Assembly (NCBI GenBank): GCA_964538875.1
Contig: CAZIHO010000015.1
Span: 1 to 43,474 of the forward strand
Length of the DNA: 43,474 nt
From: CAZIHO01 sp964538875
Lineage (GTDB): Bacteria; Pseudomonadota; Gammaproteobacteria; Chromatiales; Chromatiaceae
Reading direction: 5' to 3'
Under the pieces are notes generated by a model. It did no database searches and was not told the DNA's origin. It was given only the letters and a program-made list of their open reading frames with translations. This document shows, in pieces, positions 8,153 through 16,685 of this stretch (positions are counted from its first letter, which is position 1; every line of letters starts with the position of its first letter). The translations under genes and the position numbers were made by a program.

Positions 8153-9007
8153 TCAGGCTCGCAACAGGGCGCCGGACTCGCCCAGGCTATCTTCCAGCAG
8201 CACTTCTAACTCGGCCAGCTTAACCTCCTTGATGCCCAGCAGGCGTGCCTCCGGAGTCGCCGCCAGCACGATGTCGGGCGCCCTGGGGTGGCCAATGCCC
8301 AGCTTATGGCAAGCTAGATCCACCAGACGCACCGTGAGCAGCAAATCATTCCCATCCGGTGTCTCATCCCGGTGGTGGTCCCGGGCCACCTGCGCATAGG
8401 CTTCCGGCAGTTGCCACTTGAGCATGAGCCGATACCCCATGTCCGCGTGCAGGGATTCCACCACCTCGGCGATCAGGGCATTGCTCAAGGTCAGGGCCCC
8501 CTCCCGGCTGCTCGCCAATTTTTCCATGACCTTGAGCAAAAACAATTCACCTAAGTCGTGGAGCAAGGCGGCCAGAAAAACTTCCTCCGCCCGGGCTTGA
8601 TTGCCGGTCTGCTGGGCAATCCAACGGCCGCCCACGGCGCAAGCGAAGGAGTGGCTCCAAAGGCTCTGCATCCGCTCCGCAATGAGCTTGATCTTGGCGG
8701 TATGGGCCAATAACTGGGAGGCCACCATGGCCAGGCTGGTGACCCGCTCCATGCCGAGTCGCATCACCGCCTGACTGACCTTGTCCACCTGGCGCAGCCC
8801 GGCATAGAAGGAAGAATTAGCCACCCGGAGAATCCGGCTGGCCAAGGCCGGATCCTTCATGATGAGCGCCGAAATCTGGTCCAGCGAAATGTTGGGGTCC
8901 GCCCGTTTGCGCTGCAATTCCATGGCGATGCGGTTGAAGACCGGCAACTGGACGCTGTCCGTCTCAAACTGCTCCTCGATGATGTCCTTTAACGATTTTT
9001 CGGTCAT
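8153..9007 (-). CDS. HDOD domain protein
   Basis: 284-residue protein whose central 200 residues form an HDOD domain (a degenerate, probably non-catalytic HD phosphohydrolase relative). Signs are the MKDPALASRILRVANSSFY segment (about 50-68), LGMERVTSLA (about 84-93), and the weakened HD motif LLHDLGELFLL near 148. HDOD proteins are signalling scaffolds found in chemotaxis, motility and second-messenger circuits. It starts 35 bases after the GspE/PilB-type ATPase gene on the same strand, so the two are probably co-transcribed. No output domain is fused. Confidence 0.9.
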   Translation of the reverse strand: MTEKSLKDIIEEQFETDSVQLPVFNRIAMELQRKRADPNISLDQISALIMKDPALASRILRVANSSFYAGLRQVDKVSQAVMRLGMERVTSLAMVASQLLAHTAKIKLIAERMQSLWSHSFACAVGGRWIAQQTGNQARAEEVFLAALLHDLGELFLLKVMEKLASSREGALTLSNALIAEVVESLHADMGYRLMLKWQLPEAYAQVARDHHRDETPDGNDLLLTVRLVDLACHKLGIGHPRAPDIVLAATPEARLLGIKEVKLAELEVLLEDSLGESGALLRA

Positions 9008-9042
9008 CTACATTTCCCCCGGCAATATCCGCGCCGCTAAGG

Positions 9043-10971
9043 TCACCCCAGGGCACCCGCCAAACGTTGAATCTCCCGCAATGGCCGGGGCCGGCCCAGG
9101 CGCGGCAAATGATGCAACACTTCCTGGATGGAGGTTTGACCCCGGGCCGCCTTGGCGATGCCGTCTTCCAACAGGGTGATGAGCCCAGAAGTCTCGACGC
9201 TGACACGGCGAATCTCAGATGAGGTGCGCTTGGCCAGGATCGCCTCCCGCACCGGCTCGTTCAACACCAGCAGTTCGAACACGCCGACCCGCCCCAGATA
9301 ACCGGAATAGTGGCAGCGTCCGCAACCCCGGCCCAGCAGAAACTCCGCCCCCGCCAGATCCGCTTGGCCGCAACCCAGCCGTTGTAGCTCGTGGGCGGTG
9401 GGGCGATAGGAGGCGCCACAGTGGGGGCACACCCGGCGCAACAGCCGTTGGGCCAGCACCGACACCACCGTGGAAGAGATGAGAAAAGTCTCGATGTCCA
9501 TGTTCATCAGCCGCAGCAGCCCGCCGATGCTGTCTTCGGTATGGAAGGTGGTCAACACCTTATGGCCGGTTAGAGCCGCTTGAATGGCCGCCTCGGCGGA
9601 GAATTTGTCCCGAATCTCGCCGAGCACGATTACATCCGGGTCCTGGCGAACCATGTGGCGCAGGGTTTCCTCGAAGGTCAGGTTGATCTTGGGATTCAGG
9701 CTGCACTGGGCGATGCCGTCGATGACGTACTCCACAGGATCCTCGGCGGTGGCGATGCTGCGCTCCATGCTATTCAGATAGTTGACGCAGCCGTATAGGG
9801 TGGTGGTCTTGCCGGAGCCGGTGGGGCCGGTAATCATGACCACCCCGCTCGGCATGTCCAGGGCGTCTTCCTCGAAGCGTTCCAACATGCGGGGCGCCAT
9901 GCCCACTTCCTTGATATCCAACAGTTCCGCCTTGCGGCTCAACAACCGCATAACCACCTTTTCGCCGAAGATGGTATTGAAAAAGGACACCCGCACATCG
10001 CTGCGCCGGCCGGATTGGGCGTCCTCGAACAGGAAGGATCCGCCCTGATGGCGGCGCTTTTCGGCGATATCCGCCTTGCACAACACCTTGAGCCGGCTGG
10101 TCAGCGCCGGGGCTACCGACTTCTGCAATTCATGGTGCAGGATCAGGATACCGTCACAGCGAAACCGCACCCGCAGTTGATTCCGCATGGGCTCGATATG
10201 GATGTCGCTGGCACCAGCCTCCAGGGCCTCCAGGATGAGGCGGTCCACCACCCGGATGACCTTGGTTTCATCAACGGCCACCTGTTGCTGGGCATGGCGC
10301 CGGCTACCGTCAAAACTGGCAATGGCTTCCGCCAAGGCGCGCCGGGTACTGATGGCCGGCAGCAGGGTATCGCCAAAGACCGCCTCCGCCGCCTGGCGGG
10401 CCGCCCCATCCAGGGGATTACGGAACACCACCCAGACCTTGTCGTCCTCGCGCCGCACCGGCATCGCCTGGTAGCGCTGGCACCAATCCGGCTTGACGGC
10501 GGCCAATAGGGTTTGGTCGATTTCGGAAAAATTCGGCTCAAGGTTGGGAAAACCCAATTGGTCCGCCAGAACCCCGATCAGCAGGGATTCCTGGACCAGG
10601 TTCTTTTCCACCAGCAGTTCGCCCAACCGCTTACCCTTGTTGCCCGGTTCCTTCTGCATACGCAGCGCGGAGCGCAGTTCTGCCGGCTTCAGCAGCCCCA
10701 GTTCCACCAGCAGGCTGCCGAGGGGCAAGGATTGGCGATTCTCGCGCAGCGCCTGATGCAGTTGGGTCTCGTCGAGTTCTCCCAACTCCCGCAGCACCCG
10801 CACCAGGGGATAGCCCTCCCCCAGCTTGCTTTTGACCCGGATGGCGTACTGGAGCCGATCTTCAGCGAGAGCGCCCCGCTCCACCAGGTAGCGGCCGATT
10901 TGAGGGCCCACCTCAGTGAAATCCGGGTCCGGTGTCCCCGCCAACGGCTTCTGGTCGACAGCATCTTGCAT
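9043..10971 (-). CDS. GspE/PilB-type secretion ATPase, stand-alone
   Basis: Hexameric ATPase of the type II secretion / type IV pilus assembly family, 642 residues. The N-terminal part (about 25-140) contains four short helical repeats of the GspE N-terminal type (pattern hG-hLhE-G-h-L-AL, for example LGSLLVELGLLKPAEL). Then come the N2 domain (DIHIEP near 256), Walker A GPTGSGKT at 382-389, Walker B VIVLGEIRD at 447-455, and a zinc tetracysteine module (CPHC, then CGRC about 40 residues later), all intact. No pilin, platform protein or secretin gene is nearby, so the machine it serves is unknown. Its only operon partner is the HDOD protein. Confidence 0.93.
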   Translation of the reverse strand: MQDAVDQKPLAGTPDPDFTEVGPQIGRYLVERGALAEDRLQYAIRVKSKLGEGYPLVRVLRELGELDETQLHQALRENRQSLPLGSLLVELGLLKPAELRSALRMQKEPGNKGKRLGELLVEKNLVQESLLIGVLADQLGFPNLEPNFSEIDQTLLAAVKPDWCQRYQAMPVRREDDKVWVVFRNPLDGAARQAAEAVFGDTLLPAISTRRALAEAIASFDGSRRHAQQQVAVDETKVIRVVDRLILEALEAGASDIHIEPMRNQLRVRFRCDGILILHHELQKSVAPALTSRLKVLCKADIAEKRRHQGGSFLFEDAQSGRRSDVRVSFFNTIFGEKVVMRLLSRKAELLDIKEVGMAPRMLERFEEDALDMPSGVVMITGPTGSGKTTTLYGCVNYLNSMERSIATAEDPVEYVIDGIAQCSLNPKINLTFEETLRHMVRQDPDVIVLGEIRDKFSAEAAIQAALTGHKVLTTFHTEDSIGGLLRLMNMDIETFLISSTVVSVLAQRLLRRVCPHCGASYRPTAHELQRLGCGQADLAGAEFLLGRGCGRCHYSGYLGRVGVFELLVLNEPVREAILAKRTSSEIRRVSVETSGLITLLEDGIAKAARGQTSIQEVLHHLPRLGRPRPLREIQRLAGALG

Positions 10972-11196
10972 AACTATTCCTTTTAGGCGCAGTGGCCACT
11001 ATCCAGGGACGGACCTGCCCCCGAATCTATATAGGCCATTTGTGCCAATAATTGAGCCCCGCCGATCAAGTCTTTCCCTCTCATGCGCTGGGCATAGCGG
11101 CTGGCGGGGAAATGCCCAGGTTGGCTGGGTTCGCCGTTTCCCAAAGCGGCTATTCCGGGTATGGTGACGCCCGACATCACCTGGAAGCCGATCCCC

Positions 11197-12708
11197 ATGC
11201 CGAGTTCGCCCCACCTGGCTCCCCGTTTGCCACAGGCCCTTTACCGCGCCGACCAGGTGCGGGAATTGGATCGTATCGCCATCCAGGATTATGCCCTGGC
11301 CGGCGGACTACTCATGGAACGGGCCGGCGCCGCCGCCTACCAATTGGCCCGGGGCCTCTGGCCCGCCGCCCGGCACTGGGTGGTGACCTGCGGAATCGGC
11401 AACAACGGCGGCGACGGTTACGTGGTGGCCCGCTTGGCCCACCAGGATGGCTTGATGGTCCAGGTACTCCAATTGGGAGACGGCAACCGGTTGGCGGGCG
11501 ACGCCCTCGCCATGGCCAGCCGGTTCCGGACTGGCGGCGGCCAGGTGCAAGCCTATGCCGGTATCCCCCCGGACACGGACCTCATCGTCGACGGTCTATT
11601 CGGCACCGGACTGGAGCGGGAAGTCAGTGGCGGCTGGGCCGCCGCGATCCGGGACATCAATGGCCAAGGGGTGCCGGTATTGGCCCTGGACATCCCGTCG
11701 GGACTGCATTCGGACAGCGGCCGGGTGCTGGGCGAAGCGGTGCGGGCGGACGCAACCATCAGCTTCATCGGGCTCAAACAGGGGCTATTCACGGGCCAGG
11801 GCCCGGACTTGGCGGGCCAGATACATTATGCAGACCTGGACGTACCCAGCGCCCTGTTCCAGCGGTTCCCCCCCTCCGCCCGCCGTCTGGCCTGGCCGGA
11901 GCTGAGTGAACTCCTGCCGCGCCGGCGCCGGGACGCCCATAAGGGCGATTTCGGCCATGTGCTGGTCGTGGGGGGTGCGGCCGGCTACAGCGGCGCCGCC
12001 CGCTTAGCCGGGGAAGCGGCCCTGCGGGCCGGCGCCGGCTTGGTCACCCTGGGCACCGATAGCCGCCACGCGGCGCTGCTCAACCTGGGCCGGCCGGAGC
12101 TCATGTGCCGGGGCCTGGCCGGTCCGGCGGATCTGGAACCCCTGATGAGTCAGGCGCGGGTGGTGGCCATTGGGCCCGGTCTTGGCCAGGGCGACTGGGG
12201 CCGTGGGCTGCTGGAGCGGGTATTGACCCAGGACCTACCTCTGGTGGTGGACGCGGACGCCCTGAATCTGTTGGCCCAGGCGCCCCAACGCCGGGACAAC
12301 TGGATCCTAACCCCCCATCCCGGCGAAGCGGCGCGCCTGCTGGGCATCTCCAGTCATGCCGTGCAGCAGGACCGCCTGGGCGCGGCGCACCGCTTGGCGG
12401 ACCGCTACGGGGGGGTCCAGGTGCTAAAAGGTGCCGGTACCCTGGTCCAGATCGCCGGCCAACCCGCCGAAATCTGCCAGGGCGGCAATCCCGGCATGGC
12501 CAGCGGCGGCATGGGGGATCTGCTCACCGGCGTCATCGCCGCCCTGATCGCCCAAGGATTGCCGCTGGCGGACGCCGCCCGTCTGGGCGTATGTCTGCAT
12601 GGGGCGGCCGGAGACCGGGCGGCGCTGGCCGGGGAACGGGGGCTGATCGCCTCCGATTTGTTGCCGGAAATTCGCCGGCTGGTCAATCCGGGGATCAGCC
12701 CATGTTGA
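11197..12708 (+). CDS. nnr: Bifunctional NAD(P)H-hydrate epimerase / ADP-dependent dehydratase
   Basis: Repairs hydrated NADH and NADPH. The N-terminal NnrE epimerase half (to about residue 215) has YRADQVRELD, the LMERAG helix and a Rossmann motif GIGNNGGDGY. The C-terminal NnrD dehydratase half has GHVLVVGGAAGYSGA, the VDADALN motif, LTPHPGE, and the ATP/substrate loop GMASGGMGDLLTG. The start at 11197 is chosen for the GGAAG about 9 bases upstream and because homologues begin close to YRADQ; an in-frame ATG at 11161 would add 12 residues. It opens the superoperon that runs into tsaE, with which it overlaps by 7 bases. Confidence 0.95.
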   Translation: MPSSPHLAPRLPQALYRADQVRELDRIAIQDYALAGGLLMERAGAAAYQLARGLWPAARHWVVTCGIGNNGGDGYVVARLAHQDGLMVQVLQLGDGNRLAGDALAMASRFRTGGGQVQAYAGIPPDTDLIVDGLFGTGLEREVSGGWAAAIRDINGQGVPVLALDIPSGLHSDSGRVLGEAVRADATISFIGLKQGLFTGQGPDLAGQIHYADLDVPSALFQRFPPSARRLAWPELSELLPRRRRDAHKGDFGHVLVVGGAAGYSGAARLAGEAALRAGAGLVTLGTDSRHAALLNLGRPELMCRGLAGPADLEPLMSQARVVAIGPGLGQGDWGRGLLERVLTQDLPLVVDADALNLLAQAPQRRDNWILTPHPGEAARLLGISSHAVQQDRLGAAHRLADRYGGVQVLKGAGTLVQIAGQPAEICQGGNPGMASGGMGDLLTGVIAALIAQGLPLADAARLGVCLHGAAGDRAALAGERGLIASDLLPEIRRLVNPGISPC

Positions 12709-13172
12709 GCCTAGAACTTCAGACGCCGGAAGACCAGGAAGCCCTGGGCGGCCGTCTTGCCCAGGTCCTGGACGGGGGCGCGGTCATTTTCCTGCACGGT
12801 GACTTGGGCGCCGGCAAGACCACCCTAGCCCGGGGCCTATTGCGGGGCCTGGGACATTCTGGCCCAGTCCGTAGTCCCACCTACACCCTGCTGGAACCCT
12901 ACCTGCTGGATGAGCGCAACGTCTTCCACCTGGACCTCTACCGGCTCACCGACCCGGAGGAACTGGAATATCTCGGTATCCGGGATCTGCTGGAACAAAA
13001 CGCGTTGCTGCTGGTGGAGTGGCCGGACCGGGGCACCGGCGCCCTGCCAGCGCCGGACCTGGCAATTCATATCCGCCACCTCCCCGACGGCCGCTTCCTG
13101 GAACTGGTTCCCCACACCAAAATCGGCATGGAACTCCTAGAAAGGCTTCCACCCCTTGCTGGGCAGGCTTAA
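12702..13172 (+). CDS. tsaE: tRNA threonylcarbamoyladenosine biosynthesis ATPase TsaE
   Basis: Essential ATPase of the TsaB-TsaD-TsaE complex that makes t6A at position 37 of ANN-decoding tRNAs. It has 156 residues with Walker A GDLGAGKT at 33-40, the SPTYTLLEPY switch-like motif, HLDLYRL and the LLVEWPDRG motif near 106, all typical. The ATG overlaps the nnr stop by 7 bases, the same pairing as in E. coli (yjeF-yjeE). The extra C-terminal residues after HIRHL are normal for the family. Confidence 0.96.
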   Translation: MLSLELQTPEDQEALGGRLAQVLDGGAVIFLHGDLGAGKTTLARGLLRGLGHSGPVRSPTYTLLEPYLLDERNVFHLDLYRLTDPEELEYLGIRDLLEQNALLLVEWPDRGTGALPAPDLAIHIRHLPDGRFLELVPHTKIGMELLERLPPLAGQA

Positions 13173-13291
13173 GAACTAATTGAAGAACAGCATCTAATAG
13201 ACGGATTTTTATATATTTATCTCCAGCGCTGTGCTATCGTCTTAACCACCTATCTGGGGTGTATTACCCTGGTCGTGCGCGGGGGATGAGA
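13173..13291 (+). promoter_or_regulatory. AT-rich spacer before amiC, possible promoter
   Basis: This is the only clearly AT-rich patch in the superoperon (TTTTTATATATTTAT around 13206-13220), followed by a TGCTATCGT extended -10-like sequence ending at 13240. No convincing -35 is present at the right distance. An internal promoter for amiC-mutL-miaA is plausible; the evidence is composition and position only. Confidence 0.25.
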
Positions 13292-14767
13292 ATGAAACGG
13301 CTAGCTCTGATCCTAAGCCTGTCCGGCCTGGTCCTAGCGGGCCAGTCACCGGGCCTGGCCGCCGCCAAGGGCAAAGCGGCGGAACAAACCCTGATTCGCG
13401 GCGTGCAAATCTGGGCGACGCCGGACCATACCCGTGTGGTGCTGGACACCCAAGGACCCGCCAGCCATCAACTATCCAAGAAACAGCCAGACCAGCTGGT
13501 GCTGGAGATCAAAAACGCCAGTCTCCAGGGTGCCTTGCCCACCAACCTGGACAAAGCGCCGGTGATCGCCTCGCTGCAGGCGACACCTGTGCGAGCGGGC
13601 CGGGACCTGCGCATGGTGGTGGACCTCAAGCAGGGGGTTGTCGCCAAGGCCTTCATCCTCCCCGCCACGGGCCTCCAGGGTCAGCGCTTGGTGCTGGACC
13701 TGGAAACCAAGGCGGCCGCCAGTGCCGCGCCCCAGGAAGAGGCCGAGGCCAGTGCCCCGGCTCCGGTCAAGCTGGCCAATAATGAGCCTGGGAGCAAGAC
13801 CAGGGGCAAAAACGGCAAATCCTCCAAGAAGGGGGACACGGCGCCGAAATCCGGCGTCAAGACGCCATCCGCCGCCATGGAACCCCGTGAACTGGTGGTC
13901 GCGGTGGACGCCGGCCACGGTGGTGAGGATCCAGGTGCCATTGGCCCAACCGGTGTCCAGGAAAAAAGCGTCACCCTGGCCATCGCCAAGCGTCTCCAAC
14001 GCCAAATCAACGCCCAGCCCGGCATGCGGGCGGTGTTGACCCGCAAGGGCGATTACTTCATCCCGCTACGCCAGCGCATCCAGAAAGCCCGCGACGCCAA
14101 GGCGGACCTGTTCGTATCCATCCACGCGGACTCGGTGGATGATCCCAGCGTCGGCGGCGCCAGCGTCTATACCCTGTCCCAGCGGGGCGCCTCTAGCGAG
14201 GCGGCGCGCCTTCAAGCGGAAAAGGAAAACCGGGCCGACCTCATATCCGGCGTGGAACTATCGAGCAAGGACCCGCAACTGACGTCCATGCTGATCGAGA
14301 TGGCCCAATCCGGCACCATGGAGGCCAGCCAGCAACTGGCCCGCCAGGTGCTGGGCCGGCTGAAGGGCGTGGGCAAGACCCGCAAATCCCAGGTTCAACA
14401 CGCCGGTTTCGCGGTCTTGAAGGCGCCCAACATCCCCTCCGTGCTGGTGGAAACCGCCTACCTATCCAACCCGGTGGAAGAAGGGAAACTTCAAGATCCG
14501 GCCCACCAGGAGCGCTTGGCCGAAGCCCTGACCGGCGGGATCCGCAAATATTTTGCCAAGCACCCCCCGGCCAGGGACGCCCAGGTGGCACGGGTGGATG
14601 CAGATGCGGATACTGATGCGACCCTGCAACATAAGGTGGCTCATGGGGAAACCCTGTCCGAGGTCGCCCAACAATATCGGGTCGCCAGGTCGGATTTGCG
14701 TAGCGCCAACCATCTGAACGGTGACAACGTCCGGGTCGGGCAAGTCCTGCGTATTCCCAAGAGTTGA
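13292..14767 (+). CDS. amiC: N-acetylmuramoyl-L-alanine amidase AmiC (AMIN + Amidase_3 + LysM)
   Basis: Periplasmic zinc amidase that splits septal peptidoglycan during daughter-cell separation. From ATG 13292 (GGGGGA a few bases upstream) it has 491 residues: signal peptide to about 25, AMIN septum-targeting domain about 33-140, a charged Ala/Lys/Ser linker, catalytic Amidase_3 domain 200-425, and a C-terminal LysM at about 446-489. Zinc and catalytic residues are His209, Glu224, His278 and Glu387 (VLVETAYLSNP). In-frame starts at 13286 and GTG 13259 exist but would put extra residues before the signal peptide. The LysM makes it AmiB/AmiC-like; activation by EnvC/NlpD-type factors is expected. 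Confidence 0.95.
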   Translation: MKRLALILSLSGLVLAGQSPGLAAAKGKAAEQTLIRGVQIWATPDHTRVVLDTQGPASHQLSKKQPDQLVLEIKNASLQGALPTNLDKAPVIASLQATPVRAGRDLRMVVDLKQGVVAKAFILPATGLQGQRLVLDLETKAAASAAPQEEAEASAPAPVKLANNEPGSKTRGKNGKSSKKGDTAPKSGVKTPSAAMEPRELVVAVDAGHGGEDPGAIGPTGVQEKSVTLAIAKRLQRQINAQPGMRAVLTRKGDYFIPLRQRIQKARDAKADLFVSIHADSVDDPSVGGASVYTLSQRGASSEAARLQAEKENRADLISGVELSSKDPQLTSMLIEMAQSGTMEASQQLARQVLGRLKGVGKTRKSQVQHAGFAVLKAPNIPSVLVETAYLSNPVEEGKLQDPAHQERLAEALTGGIRKYFAKHPPARDAQVARVDADADTDATLQHKVAHGETLSEVAQQYRVARSDLRSANHLNGDNVRVGQVLRIPKS

Positions 14768-14777
14768 TTGACTGCCG

Positions 14778-14799
14778 GTTCCGGGGCCATCCCCGGAAC
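14778..14799 (+). terminator. Perfect 9-bp hairpin after amiC
   Basis: A perfect 9-base stem (GTTCCGGGG pairing with CCCCGGAAC) closes a CCAT tetraloop 10 bases after the amiC stop. No U-tract follows. It may attenuate transcription into mutL or stabilise the amiC message; the role is inferred. Confidence 0.45.
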
Positions 14800-14924
14800 G
14801 CCTCCTCCAGCCCCCTCCATGCCGGTGATGGCTTGACCCGGTCCCAATACGGGGGGTTGCCCTTTGCGCCCCCCGGCGGTTTGCCCTAGGCTGTTGGCCA
14901 GTACCCTGGGGAAGCCTGAGTCTG

Positions 14925-16685
14925 TTGTCCAACCGTATTCAACTGCTGCCTTCCGGCCTCATCAACCAAATCGCCGCCGGCGAGGTGGTGGAACGCCCCG
15001 CATCCGTGGCCAAGGAACTGATTGAAAATAGCCTGGACGCGGGGGCGACCCGCATCGAGGTGGAGGTTGAGCAGGGCGGGGTCAAGCTGCTGCGGGTGAC
15101 CGACGACGGTCAGGGCATCCAGCGCGACGATCTCGCCCTGGCCTTGACCCGGCACGCGACCAGCAAGGTGCGGACCCTGGATGAACTGGAAGGCGTCGCC
15201 AGCCTGGGATTCCGGGGCGAGGCATTGCCCAGCATCGCGTCGGTAGCTCATCTGGAGCTGGTTTCCCGGGTCCAGGGCGCGGAGCTAGCCTGGGCCATGG
15301 AAGCAGGATGGAGTGAACCTCGGCCCGCCGCCCTTACGGCCGGCACCCGGGTCACGGTCCGGGATCTGTTCCACAACACCCCAGCCAGGCGCAAGTTTTT
15401 GCGTTCCGAGCGCACCGAGCTAGAGCACCTCGATACCCTGGCGCGACGCTTGGCGCTGGCGCGCATGGAGGTCGGCTTCCGGTTGTCTCACGGGGGTCGG
15501 GAACTGTTCCGGCTGGACCCGGCCCAGGACCGGGAAGCCCAGGAACGGCGCCTCGCCGCCCTGCTCGGTGCCCCGTTTCTGGACCAAGCCCTGTACCTGG
15601 AACATGGGTCCGGCGACCTGCGCCTATCCGGCTGGGTAGCGCGACCCACCTTCTCCCGGGCCCAGGCGGATCTTCAATATGTGTTCGTAAATGGCCGGCC
15701 GGTGCGGGATAAATTGGTGACCCACGGCGTTCGCCAAGCCTTTCAAGACCTGCTCTACCAAGGCCGTCAACCCGCCTACGTCCTTTATCTGGACCTGGAC
15801 CCCCGGGCCGTGGACGTCAACGTGCATCCCGCCAAGCTGGAGGTACGCTTCCGGGAAGGCCGGTTGGTGCATGATTTTTTGTACCGGACCCTGGAACGGG
15901 CGCTGGCCCAGCCCCAGGCCGGCCTGGCCCCAGCGCCAGCGCCAGCGCCCAGCCAACCCGCCGCCGGACCAGGAGCCCGCCAATGGGGGCTGGCGCTGGG
16001 CATCGCAGAAAGCCCCGGTGCCTATGCCGCCAGCCTGGCCGCCCAACGGCCTTCCTCCGGCCCCGGCGGGCCTCCCCTGGCCGCACCGGACCCGTCCGGC
16101 GCGCCGCCCCTGGGCTTCGCCCTGGCCCAGTTGCATGGGGTCTATATCCTCGCCCAGTCCAGCGACAGCCTGATCCTGGTGGACATGCACGCCGCCCATG
16201 AACGCATCACCTATGAGCGGCTCAAGACCCAGGCCGGACAACGGCCCCTGCATCGCCAGCCCCTGTTACTGCCGGTGCTGGTCAAGGTCAGCGACCGGGA
16301 AGCGGAATTGGGGGAACGGCAGCGGGATTTCCTGGACACTCTGGGCCTGGAAGTAGACCGGCTGGGGATCGACACCCTGGCGGTACGGGCCATCCCGGCC
16401 CTGCTCCAGGGCGCCAACCCGGAGCAACTGTTGCGGGACATCCTGGCGGACTTGGGAGCCTGGGGGGATTCGGATCGTCTCCAGCGGGAAATGGATCAGG
16501 TATTGGCGACCCTGGCCTGTCACGGTTCTGCCCGTGCCAACCGGCGCCTGACCCTAGAGGAAATGAACGCCCTGCTGCGGGACATGGAGCGCACCGAGCG
16601 GTCCGATCAATGCAATCACGGACGCCCTACTTGGGTACGGCTCAGCATGGCGGACCTGGACCGCCTGTTCCTGCGCGGCCGCTGA
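14925..16685 (+). CDS. mutL: DNA mismatch repair protein MutL (endonuclease-type)
   Basis: Matchmaker of methyl-independent or MutH-dependent mismatch repair. The 586 residues start from a TTG at 14925 (family start SNRIQLLP; GGGGAAG lies 10 bases upstream). The GHL ATPase domain is intact (ELIENSLDAGA, DDGQGI, GFRGEALPSI). A Pro/Ala linker covers about 330-395. The C-terminal domain carries D420-M-H-A-x2-E426-x4-E431, ACHGSARAN at about 531-539 and CNHGRPTW from 563, which together match the metal-binding endonuclease motifs missing from E. coli MutL. The first motif has Met where Gln is usual. It is directly abutted by miaA. Confidence 0.96.
   Translation: MSNRIQLLPSGLINQIAAGEVVERPASVAKELIENSLDAGATRIEVEVEQGGVKLLRVTDDGQGIQRDDLALALTRHATSKVRTLDELEGVASLGFRGEALPSIASVAHLELVSRVQGAELAWAMEAGWSEPRPAALTAGTRVTVRDLFHNTPARRKFLRSERTELEHLDTLARRLALARMEVGFRLSHGGRELFRLDPAQDREAQERRLAALLGAPFLDQALYLEHGSGDLRLSGWVARPTFSRAQADLQYVFVNGRPVRDKLVTHGVRQAFQDLLYQGRQPAYVLYLDLDPRAVDVNVHPAKLEVRFREGRLVHDFLYRTLERALAQPQAGLAPAPAPAPSQPAAGPGARQWGLALGIAESPGAYAASLAAQRPSSGPGGPPLAAPDPSGAPPLGFALAQLHGVYILAQSSDSLILVDMHAAHERITYERLKTQAGQRPLHRQPLLLPVLVKVSDREAELGERQRDFLDTLGLEVDRLGIDTLAVRAIPALLQGANPEQLLRDILADLGAWGDSDRLQREMDQVLATLACHGSARANRRLTLEEMNALLRDMERTERSDQCNHGRPTWVRLSMADLDRLFLRGR

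Noticed and set aside
10983..11198. Minus-strand 71-codon frame upstream of nnr
   Set aside because: No family resemblance, no ribosome-binding site and it covers a divergent promoter region.
11052..11909. Plus-strand 285-codon frame overlapping nnr
   Set aside because: Gly/Arg/Pro-rich shadow of the strongly supported nnr frame in GC-rich DNA.
15931..15950. Short tandem CCAGCG-like repeat in mutL
   Set aside because: It encodes the Ala-Pro linker between the MutL domains and needs no other explanation.
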